A stretch of DNA of 42,082 nt, from the NCBI GenBank assembly GCA_016872775.1, contig VGZA01000051.1, positions 1 to 42,082 on the forward strand, written 5' to 3'. The position numbers and the translations under genes are program-made. Positions 24,354 through 33,246 of this stretch are shown here, one piece after another. Within the stretch, counting starts at the first letter, position 1; the number at the start of each line of letters is the position of its first letter. This DNA is from Planctomycetota bacterium. GTDB lineage: Bacteria; Planctomycetota; Planctomycetia; Pirellulales; Pirellulaceae. The notes beneath the pieces are model-generated. The model was given only the letters and a program-made list of their open reading frames with translations, was not told the DNA's origin and did not search any database.

Positions 24354-27014
24354 ATGTCCCCGATGTTGCTTGCAATGTTCGCTGAAGAATTCGTGCTCTC
24401 GGTGCTGGCTCTGACCTGTTTCGGGGTCTGCGTGATTGTTCCCGTTTCGTTTTTGATTTTGTTCGTCAAAATCCGACAGCGGCAGCGAGAAACAGAAGAT
24501 CTCATTTCTTTGCAATTGCGGTCGCTGAAGGCGGATCTGTCCGATCAACGACGACTGCTGCAATTGATTACTGAAACCGCCAACGTGCCGGAACAGGAGC
24601 GCGCGCCAAGTCCGCCGCCGGAGGTCGCTCCGACGGCGCCGCAATCGTTCACGCCGCCGCCAATCGTCGCGGAACCGCTGTCGCCGCCCGCGGCGACAGC
24701 GCAGTCCCAGGAACCGCGGGAGCCCGCCACGCCGCGAGAGCCACTGGCCTCGCCGTTCGCGACCACAAAACCGGAAGATCAACGGCCGCTCCCCGCATCC
24801 GAAGAACATGTTTTCGCGGCCGCTGCATCCGCGTACGAACAGCAATCCAGAGTCCACGAAGGGCAATCCAGAGTCATCAAGGAACCGCCGCCACGTAAGC
24901 CAAGTCGATTCGAAACGGCGGCCCTGGAAATCCTGCTCAAGATCTGGCATTGGATAATCGTTGGCGAGGAACATCGTCCCCATGGCGTCTCCATTGAGTT
25001 CGCAATCGCCAGCACCTGGCTGCTACGACTGGGCATCGTGATCCTGGTGATGGCGGTCGGTTTCTTTCTGAAGTACTCGATCGAACACGATTACATCGGT
25101 CCTTTGGGGCGCGTTGGAATTTCGATCCTGACCGGCACTGCCATGCTGATCACCGGCATCAGGTTACTTGGCAGGAAATACCACCTGCTTGGACAAGGCC
25201 TGATCGGTGGCGGTATAGCGACGCTTTACTTCGCCGTCTTTGCCGCGTTTCATTTCTACCACTTGATTGAAATGCCGGTCGCATTCGGCCTGATGCTGCT
25301 GGTCACGGTCGTGACGGGGGCGCTCGCAGTCCGCTTGAATTCGATGTTAGTGGCCGTACTGGGAATCCTGGGCGGCTACGGGACGCCGGTGATGCTGTCG
25401 ACTGGCGAAGTCAATTTTGTGGGGTTGTTTTCCTACATGTTGCTGTTGGGTTCGGGGGTACTTGGCATCAGCTACAGGAAAAAGTGGCACCTGTTGAATT
25501 ACCTGAGTTTTGTCTGTACCTACATTTTGTTCTTTGGGGCGATGCAAAAGTACACCGTCGATGATTTCTGGAAGGTATTTCCATTTCTGTCGGCGTACTT
25601 CATCCTGTTTTCGACCATGGTGTTTCTGTTTGACTTGTTCCATCGTTCCAAGTCGACTCTGCTTGACGCCATCGGATTGTTGATCAACGCCGCCATCTAC
25701 TTTGGTGTCAGTTACAATCTGGTCAATGCGGTGTTCGGGTATCGCTGGGTCGCGGCCGTGAGCCTCGCGCTGGCAGCGTTCTATGTAGCGCATGTCTGGT
25801 ATTGCCTTGTTTTTCGCGTCCTGGACCGCGACCTCTTGTGCTGCTTTATCGGACTCGCCGCGTTCTTCTTATCGGTGACTGTCCCGTTGGTACTGTCGCG
25901 AGAATGGATCACGGTCAGTTGGGCGATTCAGGCTCTGGTGATGTTGTGGGTCGCGGGAAAGTTGAACAGCGTATTCCTTCGTCATATTGCGTTCGTGCTG
26001 TACTTGTTGGTCATTGGCCGGTTCTGTTTCCTGGATCTGGAACGCCAGTATGCGACGCGGGTGATTGACGTCGAGCCGATGCCGTTGGGCAAGTATCTGT
26101 TGATGATGCTCGAGAGGCTGGTCGTGTTTGGAATCCCGATCGCTTCGCTGGCCGGCGCGTATCGATTACTCCGGGCGCCGGCAGCCACCGCCTCGGTCGC
26201 GATCGACAAAGCGAGCGACATGGCCGAGTGGGTCCGCGAGCGCTGGGCGATCCGCGCCGCGGTAATCGGTGTTGTAGGCATGGCCTTCGCGTTCCTGCAC
26301 CTGGAGTTGAATCGCACATTCGGGTACTTGTTTCCGCCGCTGCGATTGCCCGTGCTGTCGCTGTTGTGGGTTGCCCTCTGTGGGCTGCTGCTGTACGAGT
26401 ACTTGGCGCGGCCCAGCAAGCCGCTGTTGTTCGTTCTGGCGCTTTCGGCATTTGTCGTAATTGGCAAGCTGTTCGTCGTCGATTTGCCGAACTGGAGCGT
26501 GGGTTACGCGTTGATCTACGGGGGAAACGCCTACTCGTTCCTGGAAGCCGGCATGCGGCTGCTGGACTTCGGCGTGATCATCGCCTTCATGTGCGTTGTC
26601 TATCGACTCTTGTCGGGTGACGTCACGGCAAGGTTGGGGCAACAGCTGGCAGGCTGTTGCGCGTTGGCGCTGCTGTTCATTTTTCTCAGCCTGGAAGTGA
26701 ACACCTTTCTGACGCACTACGTCCCTGGGTTGCGCACCGGCGGAGTGTCGATCCTTTGGTCGCTTTTCGCCATCGGCCTGCTGCTGGCGGGGATCTGGAA
26801 CGACGCTCGGGCACTGCGCTATGTCGCACTTGGTTTGTTCGCGGTCGTGGGCTGGAAGGTACTCTTCAAGGATCTCGAACACCTGGACCAGATCTACCGC
26901 ATCGTTGCGTTCACGATCCTGGGACTGCTGGTACTTTCAGGATCGTTTATCTATTTGAAATATCGGACGATCTTCGCCACCAAGACGGAGCCCTCCAAGG
27001 AGAACCAATCGTGA
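24354..27014 (+). CDS. DUF2339 polytopic membrane protein
   Basis: About 886 residues from ATG 24354; a GTG at 24303 with AGAGG 12 bases upstream is an alternative start. An N-terminal membrane helix ([20 protein letters not shown]) is followed by a short coiled-coil-like segment ([18 protein letters not shown]), a Pro/Ala-rich linker, then more than twenty hydrophobic helices. The first core helices ([20 protein letters not shown] and [19 protein letters not shown]) match DUF2339. The family is found in bacterial inner membranes and its role is unknown. The stop overlaps the GTG start of DUF3999 in GTGA (27011-27014), so the two are coupled. Confidence 0.9.
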   Translation: MSPMLLAMFAEEFVLSVLALTCFGVCVIVPVSFLILFVKIRQRQRETEDLISLQLRSLKADLSDQRRLLQLITETANVPEQERAPSPPPEVAPTAPQSFTPPPIVAEPLSPPAATAQSQEPREPATPREPLASPFATTKPEDQRPLPASEEHVFAAAASAYEQQSRVHEGQSRVIKEPPPRKPSRFETAALEILLKIWHWIIVGEEHRPHGVSIEFAIASTWLLRLGIVILVMAVGFFLKYSIEHDYIGPLGRVGISILTGTAMLITGIRLLGRKYHLLGQGLIGGGIATLYFAVFAAFHFYHLIEMPVAFGLMLLVTVVTGALAVRLNSMLVAVLGILGGYGTPVMLSTGEVNFVGLFSYMLLLGSGVLGISYRKKWHLLNYLSFVCTYILFFGAMQKYTVDDFWKVFPFLSAYFILFSTMVFLFDLFHRSKSTLLDAIGLLINAAIYFGVSYNLVNAVFGYRWVAAVSLALAAFYVAHVWYCLVFRVLDRDLLCCFIGLAAFFLSVTVPLVLSREWITVSWAIQALVMLWVAGKLNSVFLRHIAFVLYLLVIGRFCFLDLERQYATRVIDVEPMPLGKYLLMMLERLVVFGIPIASLAGAYRLLRAPAATASVAIDKASDMAEWVRERWAIRAAVIGVVGMAFAFLHLELNRTFGYLFPPLRLPVLSLLWVALCGLLLYEYLARPSKPLLFVLALSAFVVIGKLFVVDLPNWSVGYALIYGGNAYSFLEAGMRLLDFGVIIAFMCVVYRLLSGDVTARLGQQLAGCCALALLFIFLSLEVNTFLTHYVPGLRTGGVSILWSLFAIGLLLAGIWNDARALRYVALGLFAVVGWKVLFKDLEHLDQIYRIVAFTILGLLVLSGSFIYLKYRTIFATKTEPSKENQS

Positions 27015-28414
27015 GACTGCTGACAGGACTCGTCATTTGCCTGGCGTTCAGCGGAGGGGAGCCGGCCCGCGCGGAATCGTCGTCACTTTTTCGCTTCTGG
27101 AAGCCGTTGGACCGCGGACCGTCGCAGGATGAGGAGATCATTGCCTTTCGCCTGGATAGTGATATCTACGACGCCACTCGCGGTGGGTACCCCGACCTTC
27201 GCGTCGTCGACGAGTCGGACGCGGAACTCCCTTACCAGCTCGAACCGGATGTCGAATTCCTTGAAGAGCGCTCGCGGCGGACGTTCGCAGCGAAGGTGCA
27301 ATCGTTACGGCACGAGGGGAATTCGCTTGAACTGCGGCTCAGCTTACCGGAAAAATCGCCCTCGGCCGAAGCGTTCACGATTTCAACGCCCCAGTCGAAT
27401 TACGAGCGCACGGTGCAAGTGTTTGGATCAAATGACGGAGCCGATTGGAAGCCGCTGGTAACGGACAGCCTGATTTTCGACTACTCGCGATTTATCGACA
27501 TCAGCAATCGCGAAATCGTGCTGCCAGCCAATAACTTCCGCGAATTCAGACTGGTCATCGGAGACGTTACCGATGAGAAGCGTTCTCCGTACAAGGAGCT
27601 GACGCGTACATTTCGCAAGGGCCAGGAGGTGGAATTTACCGAGCGGACGACCACCGAGCTCCGCGATTTTCGCATCGATCGGATCGAGGTTGCGCACACC
27701 TCTGTTCAGCAGAAAGTACGAACGAGAAAGACCATGTCTTACCCGGTCGCCAATTTTGAAAGCAAGGAAGACCCGTCGAGGAAGCAGACGATTCTCACGG
27801 TTCGTACGCGGCGCGAACCGATCAGCAATTTTACATTGGTCACGCCGTCGCGCAACTTTCATCGTCGGGCCGTCGTCGAAGTGCCGGTGGTGCAGGGCAC
27901 GAAAACCGAATGGCTGGAGGTCGGTTCCGCCACGCTCACCCACATCGGGTTTCGCGATTTGCGCCGCGAACAGTTGCGGATCGACATCGCCGAGCGACGC
28001 GAAGAACAGTATCGGATCGTGATCCACAACGAAGACAATCCGCCGCTGGAGATCTCGGGGGTCGAGGTTGTCGGCAATGTCTATCGGGTTGTTTTCCTGG
28101 CGCAGAAATCGCAGACTTACCGTCTGTTTTACGGTTCCGAATCGGCCCCCGCTCCGAAGTATGAGACGGCGGTGGTACTTGCTGCTCTGCGCCGGGAAGA
28201 CTTCCAGCCTGTGATGGCGACGTTGGGCGCGGAAACAAAAAACCCCGGCTTCGGCGTGGAGCCGGGGTTTGCACTGCGCAAACTGCTCAACAACTGGCTG
28301 TTCCTGGGAAGCGTGATCTGCCTGATGGTCGTCGTACTCGGCTGGAGCCTGTTTCGTGCTGGCCAGCATCTGAAAACGATCGATCGTGACGAATCGGAAG
28401 CCATGCCGCAATGA
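27011..28414 (+). CDS. DUF3999 exported membrane-anchored protein
   Basis: About 467 residues from GTG 27011, which overlaps the DUF2339 stop. A Sec signal ([20 protein letters not shown]) precedes a large extracytoplasmic beta-rich region; [11 protein letters not shown] and [11 protein letters not shown] are typical of the family. A single C-terminal helix ([20 protein letters not shown]) anchors it. DUF3999 is a recurrent partner of DUF2339. The coding sequence near 28237-28270 contains a minus-strand terminator. Confidence 0.88.
   Translation: MRLLTGLVICLAFSGGEPARAESSSLFRFWKPLDRGPSQDEEIIAFRLDSDIYDATRGGYPDLRVVDESDAELPYQLEPDVEFLEERSRRTFAAKVQSLRHEGNSLELRLSLPEKSPSAEAFTISTPQSNYERTVQVFGSNDGADWKPLVTDSLIFDYSRFIDISNREIVLPANNFREFRLVIGDVTDEKRSPYKELTRTFRKGQEVEFTERTTTELRDFRIDRIEVAHTSVQQKVRTRKTMSYPVANFESKEDPSRKQTILTVRTRREPISNFTLVTPSRNFHRRAVVEVPVVQGTKTEWLEVGSATLTHIGFRDLRREQLRIDIAERREEQYRIVIHNEDNPPLEISGVEVVGNVYRVVFLAQKSQTYRLFYGSESAPAPKYETAVVLAALRREDFQPVMATLGAETKNPGFGVEPGFALRKLLNNWLFLGSVICLMVVVLGWSLFRAGQHLKTIDRDESEAMPQ
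28237..28270 (-). terminator. Intrinsic terminator inside the DUF3999 coding sequence
   Basis: On the minus strand an 11-bp stem (AAACCCCGGCT / AGCCGGGGTTT) with a 9-base loop is followed directly by six T residues (28242-28237), then GTTT. This is a textbook intrinsic terminator for minus-strand transcripts. It lies about 165 bases beyond the cytochrome gene stop (28433), in sequence that also codes for residues of DUF3999 on the plus strand. Confidence 0.85.
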
Positions 28415-28432
28415 AACGTGGCGCGGCCGCGC

Positions 28433-28867
28433 TTACTCGTTCTTACCCGGAATCTTGCCTTCCTTGATCAGGTCCGCGAATGGCTTTCCGTCGGCGTTCT
28501 TTTCGGCGGTCGCTTTGGACCACGCGGAGAGAAAGAGCTCGGCGGCCTTCGTCTTCGCTTCGGCTTTCGCTTTTTCCTCGGTTGCTTCTTTGCTGGCTTT
28601 GTCCGCGGCCATGAAAGCCTTGTCGTCCAGATATTTGTGCATGATCTTGCCGAAGTCATTCAGGGCGTGCCCCTTGGCCTTCTTGTCCTTGTCGGGAATA
28701 TGGCACGAAGCACATTTCGACTTTTGCGCCTGGGCGGCAGCAAGGTAGCCCTTGTATTCTTCCTTCCCGCCGAAAGCACCCTGGATGTAATCCGGAATCG
28801 GCGGCAGAGCATAGGCGGATGTCGTGGTGAGCCAGACGACGATCGTGAACGCAATCGATGAACGCAT
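28433..28867 (-). CDS. Secreted monoheme cytochrome c-like protein
   Basis: About 144 residues. A signal peptide (RSSIAFTIVVWLTTTSAYA) is followed by LPPIPDYIQGAFGG, then a single heme-binding KCASCHIPD (CxxCH), then a Lys/Ala/Glu-rich helical region. AAGGAA upstream supports ATG 28867 rather than an earlier ATG at 28915. It is probably periplasmic and small for a full class I cytochrome. The gene follows the FAD oxidase by about 150 bases, and could be its electron acceptor; this is inference. Confidence 0.85.
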   Translation of the reverse strand: MRSSIAFTIVVWLTTTSAYALPPIPDYIQGAFGGKEEYKGYLAAAQAQKSKCASCHIPDKDKKAKGHALNDFGKIMHKYLDDKAFMAADKASKEATEEKAKAEAKTKAAELFLSAWSKATAEKNADGKPFADLIKEGKIPGKNE

Positions 28868-28923
28868 GCTGAGTTCCTTGTATGACAACCTGGTGAAACC
28901 AGAAAAATAGTTCACGCCGTTGA

Positions 28924-28961
28924 GTTCGTCAACTGTCGCGGCTGGGCGCGACGTGACGAAC
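28924..28961. other. Large stem-loop between FAD oxidase and cytochrome genes
   Basis: GTTCGTCA (28924-28931) pairs with TGACGAAC (28954-28961), and inside it GTCGCG (28935-28940) pairs with CGCGAC (28947-28952) around a 6-base loop. It is placed between two minus-strand genes. On the minus strand TATTTTT follows about 12 bases later, too far for a classic terminator. It might be a leaky terminator, an RNA stability element or a 5' UTR element of the cytochrome gene. Confidence 0.6.
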
Positions 28962-29017
28962 GGGTTGCCAGGATGTTCGGAGTGCCGAGTTGGGATCGCG
29001 GCGGATGCAAACGCATG

Positions 29018-30454
29018 TCAGGAATCCGGCTTTCCAAGGCAGAGCCTGTCGAGCCACGCGTTTCCAAAGCGCGCCTGCCGATCGAAGCGAACGCATTGTT
29101 CACGAAACTGCGGCAGGTTGGGGTAGAGCCGTTGCGCCTGATCGCGCGTCAGAGGGCAAACCTTTCCCCAATGCGGGCGCGCGGCAAATAGCGCGGACAT
29201 GCTGTCGCTGAGAAATCTGGCGAAGCGGAAAAAACCGTCGCGCTCGACGGGCCGGTCGTAACTGATGAAGCTGATCGCGTAGTACGGCTCGTCGCTGTCA
29301 CTTGTCATCGAAATCAGCGTATCGTCGCCGAAAACCCGGCGTATGCAGATGGGGTAGTGGTGCGTGTAGGACGCGACCGCGGATTGCAATTCGTCGATCC
29401 GCCCCAGGTTTGTCAATGCCGCGCGGGTTTCCGGTGACAACGATGCGGCATCGCCGTCGAACGCCTCCAGAATCTCGCGAACAAACGTGACCGCCTTCGG
29501 CAAGTGTGTTTGCGGCACGAACATTTCGATTTCGATGTGGCGAAACAGCTCGTGCTCCATGATCAACATCCGTTGCGACCAGTCCACAACGTGCCAGCCG
29601 CGGATCACCGTGCGCAGCGCGATATGTCGGAAGAAGCCCTTGATCGCTCCCCGGCGCCGCAGCACGCGGACAATCAGCCGCAAAACAAGGTGCAACGCGA
29701 CGTCGATTGCCGCGAACCAATACGCACGGTACAGCGGCGCCAGCCAACTGCGCGGCTGGGTCGATTCGCGTCGATGTTGGCCCAGGAAATTCCACAGCCA
29801 CGGGATCAGGAAGAACTGCTGTAGCGGCGCGTCGGGCTCCGCCGCCAGCACCTCCGCCAGCGACTCGTGCAGCCGGAACCACTCTTCCACGCGATACGCC
29901 GGCCGCGGGCGAACGTCCACGGACAGCACCACTCCCAGGCAGCCCAGCGAACAGCGCGCTGCCCGCAGTTCGTCTCCGCCGCGCACCTGGCGTATCAGCG
30001 GCTCGTCCGTGACGGGGTCGTAGCAGGCGATGCGCATCCCGGCGACGTAGTGGGACAGGCTGGATCGTCCCGAGCCGTGTGTGCCTGTCGCGACGGCGCC
30101 GGCGAGCGATTGTTCGCTGATCAGCCCGACGGACGGCAACGTCAGCCCGCGGCGATCCAATTCGGCAAGCAGGCGCTTGATTTGACAACCTGCCCCGACC
30201 GTGGCGACCGGCCCCTGTTCATCGTCGCGAACGTCGATCTGGTCGAGGTGCCGCAGGTCGAGCAGCAGTTCTTCCGCGACGACTGCCTCGCTCCACGAAT
30301 GCAGTCGCCCCACCGCGCGGATGCGCCGGCCGCGATGTTCATGCAGAATCCGCAAAACGTCGGCTTCCGTCCGCGGCGCGACGATCGCCGCGGGACAAAA
30401 CTCCAGGTTGCCGCCAAAATTGATGACTCGCGACGGTAGGCCCGATTCTCGCAT
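29018..30454 (-). CDS. FAD-dependent aldonolactone oxidase-like protein (ALO/GLO family)
   Basis: A 478-residue flavoprotein of the VAO/PCMH family. The N-terminal FAD domain includes RIRAVGRLHSWSEAV with His52, the position to which FAD is covalently attached in relatives, and GLISEQSLAGAVATGTHGSG. The C-terminal D-arabinono-1,4-lactone oxidase domain carries HWGK near 428-431. Such enzymes oxidise aldonolactones or alditols. There is no clear signal peptide, so it is probably cytoplasmic. It is followed by the cytochrome gene and preceded by the copper monooxygenase-like fusion on the same strand. Confidence 0.9.
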   Translation of the reverse strand: MRESGLPSRVINFGGNLEFCPAAIVAPRTEADVLRILHEHRGRRIRAVGRLHSWSEAVVAEELLLDLRHLDQIDVRDDEQGPVATVGAGCQIKRLLAELDRRGLTLPSVGLISEQSLAGAVATGTHGSGRSSLSHYVAGMRIACYDPVTDEPLIRQVRGGDELRAARCSLGCLGVVLSVDVRPRPAYRVEEWFRLHESLAEVLAAEPDAPLQQFFLIPWLWNFLGQHRRESTQPRSWLAPLYRAYWFAAIDVALHLVLRLIVRVLRRRGAIKGFFRHIALRTVIRGWHVVDWSQRMLIMEHELFRHIEIEMFVPQTHLPKAVTFVREILEAFDGDAASLSPETRAALTNLGRIDELQSAVASYTHHYPICIRRVFGDDTLISMTSDSDEPYYAISFISYDRPVERDGFFRFARFLSDSMSALFAARPHWGKVCPLTRDQAQRLYPNLPQFREQCVRFDRQARFGNAWLDRLCLGKPDS

Positions 30455-30505
30455 ACGCCAGGTGCATTCATGTTCGAAGAGGACGCGAATTGTCTTCGCG
30501 CGGGC

Positions 30506-32329
30506 CTAGGGGTCGCCGGTCGATCGGATTGGCGGGGCCGATTGCGTCGACGCAGCTCGCCCCGTTTGTGGATCGATCGCCAGGTTCAGATCTTCGTTCG
30601 TATTCGTGTAAAAGAAAAAACCAAACATCATCTCCTGGACCGTCTGCGGCCCGTGCCGGACGGTAGCGGTGGGATCCGGATTGAACGGATTGAATGGTGA
30701 GTTGTCAAAATGGGCCACGACCTCAATTCGGGTTCCGGCGGCGAACTTTTTGTCGCCGGGCCGCCAGCGGTAGTTCTGTTGCCAGCCGAAATGGTAGTTT
30801 GGAATGGACAACAAAGTTTCCGGATCACTTTTCGGCGCATGGGCGACAAATGTCATGTCCTTGCCGCGCAGGTGCATGTGCGAGAACATGCCGATGCCGG
30901 TGGCGTCTTGCGGCAGCGTACGGCTGGACGTCACGGGATGCGCCGCCGCTCCTGGCGGGATGGCAAAACGGGAGGTTGTCACTTGCAGGTGATGAAGTTC
31001 CTTGTGGACGGTCCCGCGCGGAAAACGGAATCCGACGGACATCCGGTTCTTTTCCGGCTTACCGGACGTCGTGTAGTGAATCTGCAGCCCGACGACGGAC
31101 CCGCGGGGAATTCGCAGCGCGATGCCATCGTCCAACACCATCGCAGTTCCCCCCGGCACTCTGCCGGTAATGAAGTTGCCCTCGTTGAATTTGCCGCCGA
31201 TCGCAAAGTAGGCCATGTTGCAATGATGCACGACCGCCGGGTTGGACGGCAGAATCTCCGCCGCAGAAATCCAGGTATCCTCCAGGAACACGTAGGGCAA
31301 GATGGTGTAGCGGTAGTCGACGAAGCCGTCGGCTGGAAGACTGTGCGTTTCCAATGCGGTGGTCACAAGGTCTGGTTCGCCGATTTCCCATTTCCCATCC
31401 GCGAAAGTGCGCGGCGGCGGTGCCTTGGACGCGTCGCCGGTCGGCAAGCCGGAATCGACCCAGGCCGCGATCTGCGATCGTTCGTCGCTGGAAAGGCCGC
31501 GTTCGTTGACGAAGGGATGGCGACGATGCGCGTACCAGGGTGGCATCCGCCGATCCGCGACAACTTCCGCGATCATCTTCGCGTGGCTCGATACTTCGTC
31601 CAGAGTCATCAGCGAAAACGGCGCCTGCCCGCCCGGATGGTGGCACTCCTGGCAGTGCTTTTGAACAATCGGCATGATCTGTTCGTAAAACGTCACCGGC
31701 GACTGCGGCCGGGGTGGCTGCGGCAACGTGATGCGGCAACCGTCGACCGTGGTTTCCGCCGTGGCCGGCTCGCGACCAGCAAGCAGATCGTCGAGCGCCA
31801 GTTTCAAATCGTCGTGCAATACGTCGGGGCGCGTTCCGCCGATGCGCAGCTGATCATCGATGCGGCCCCGGTAACGAAGCCGGCGCTGGCCATCCAGGAT
31901 CACGGTCTGTGGTGTTCGCTCCACTCCGACGGATGACACGCACGAACCGTCCGTATCTTTCACGCAGGGAAATTCCACGGCGAAGTCAATCGCTTGCTGG
32001 GCCACGTCCTGAATCTCGTCGTCCGCTCCGACATTGACCGACACGAACTGCACGCCTTGTCCCTGGAACTGTTCCTGCAGGCGATTCAACTTCGGCCAGT
32101 ACTTCCGCACGAGCGGGCAGGTCGTGTTGGTGAAGACCAGTACGATGGCCCTTTTTTCACCGAAGTCGTTGAGTGACCGCGACAGGTAACGGATATCTTT
32201 GAATTGGAGGTTGGCGATTTCGGCACCGATCTTGGGTCGGGCGATCTCGCCATCCGCCCCCCACGCGCGCACTCCACCGCCAAGCCAACCGCTTGCGACG
32301 AAAAGTGCGATAATAACAAGGGAGCGCAT
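30506..32329 (-). CDS. Redoxin - cytochrome c - copper monooxygenase-like fusion
   Basis: A 607-residue exported protein. A signal peptide (LVIIALFVASGWLGGGVRA) is followed by a thioredoxin-like redoxin domain (about 32-185) with a single Cys71 in NTTCPLVRKY. Next is a cytochrome c-like segment with CQECHH (CxxCH at 226-230) and MPPWYA. The C-terminal half resembles the copper type II ascorbate-dependent monooxygenase (PHM-like) fold. HH at 368-369, H418, H484/H486 in MHLRGKDM, and Met567/568 in EMMFGFFFY stand where the PHM copper ligands are expected. ATG 32329 has GGGAG 8 bases upstream. Such fusions are known from planctomycetes without an assigned substrate; extracytoplasmic oxidation of organics is plausible. 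Confidence 0.88.
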   Translation of the reverse strand: MRSLVIIALFVASGWLGGGVRAWGADGEIARPKIGAEIANLQFKDIRYLSRSLNDFGEKRAIVLVFTNTTCPLVRKYWPKLNRLQEQFQGQGVQFVSVNVGADDEIQDVAQQAIDFAVEFPCVKDTDGSCVSSVGVERTPQTVILDGQRRLRYRGRIDDQLRIGGTRPDVLHDDLKLALDDLLAGREPATAETTVDGCRITLPQPPRPQSPVTFYEQIMPIVQKHCQECHHPGGQAPFSLMTLDEVSSHAKMIAEVVADRRMPPWYAHRRHPFVNERGLSSDERSQIAAWVDSGLPTGDASKAPPPRTFADGKWEIGEPDLVTTALETHSLPADGFVDYRYTILPYVFLEDTWISAAEILPSNPAVVHHCNMAYFAIGGKFNEGNFITGRVPGGTAMVLDDGIALRIPRGSVVGLQIHYTTSGKPEKNRMSVGFRFPRGTVHKELHHLQVTTSRFAIPPGAAAHPVTSSRTLPQDATGIGMFSHMHLRGKDMTFVAHAPKSDPETLLSIPNYHFGWQQNYRWRPGDKKFAAGTRIEVVAHFDNSPFNPFNPDPTATVRHGPQTVQEMMFGFFFYTNTNEDLNLAIDPQTGRAASTQSAPPIRSTGDP

Positions 32330-32453
32330 CGTGAAAACTCCCAGCGTGCGAGTCGATACAACAAACTGCCGGACCGCAAGCCTACCACAACGAGCTGCGG
32401 CAATAAAGGAATTGTCTTGAAGCCGGGATCGGGCGTAGTGACACCGGTCGTAG

Positions 32454-32473
32454 GACGGGTCTCCCGACCCGTC
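32454..32473. repeat. Short hairpin repeat (GACGGGTC / GACCCGTC)
   Basis: A perfect 8-bp inverted repeat with loop TCCC. It is in the gap between the divergent fusion gene (32329, minus) and the TPR relic (32521, plus). No T-tract follows. It resembles small intergenic palindromes seen in planctomycete genomes; copy number elsewhere cannot be judged here. Confidence 0.65.
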
Positions 32474-32520
32474 TCTCGCGCTGGATCGCCAATGCGAGTT
32501 CTTTTTTCGACGCCGATTCG

Positions 32521-33246
32521 GTGAGTAATGCGGTCGTTGGCGTCATAGGAAAACTGCGAACGCTGGGGCCCGACGATCCGCGAACGCTCGTGACCCTGCA
32601 CACCCTGGCTTCGATCTACCTGGACGACGGCGATACGGCGCGGGCGATTCCGGCGCTCGAACAGGTCTACGCCGCCAAGGCAAAATTGCTGGGCCCCGAG
32701 CACCCCGATCGGCTCCCGCGAGCCATCGAGCTTCTGGAAAACGCCTTCCGCGCTTCGGTGGGACAGCCATCGGTGCCATGGATCGGAAATGAGTTGATGA
32801 TCGCCTTCGAGTGCGCGGAACAGCCGGCGGCGGCAGTGGCTAACGAAATGCTGGCGCAATAGCGCAAGTCGCTCGCCGCCGGCAGCTCCGAACTTGCATC
32901 CGCGATGGCGAACACCGCGGTGACTCTGTTGCGGCTCGAAGACTGGACGAACGCGGAACACACCCTCCGCGAATGCCTGGCCATTTGCGAAAGCCTCGAT
33001 CCCGATTCCTGGCGGACCCACAACGCCCGCTGCCTCCTGGGCGAATCCCTGCTGGGCCAAGGGAAATATGCCGACGCCGAGCCGCTGCTGCGAGGTCGCG
33101 AGGGATTGGAACGGCGCGCGGCACAAATTCCGCCGCAGATGCAAAGGCGATTGACCGAGACGGCGGGCAACCTTGCGCGGGTCTACGAGCTGTTGGGAAA
33201 ACCTGACGATGCCTGCGATGCCGCAGGACTTGGGGCTGGAGGGTGA
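32521..33246 (+). pseudogene. TPR-protein relic with in-frame stop
   Basis: The plus-strand frame encodes TPR-like sequence (LGPDDPRTLVTLHTLASIYL, LGPEHPDRL, LLENAF) up to a TAG at 32860-32862, then continues in the same frame: RKSLAAGSSELASAMAN, AEHTLRECLAICESLDPDSW, LLGESLLGQGKYADAEPLL, ERRAAQIPPQMQRRLTET, LARVYELLGKPDDA. This order is typical of the C-terminal end of planctomycete TPR or kinase-TPR proteins. The stop replaces what is probably the Gln of an AEQRKS-like segment. The expected kinase and upstream repeats are missing. It is a degraded fragment. Its last bases overlap antisense the 3' end of the transhydrogenase gene. Confidence 0.8.
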
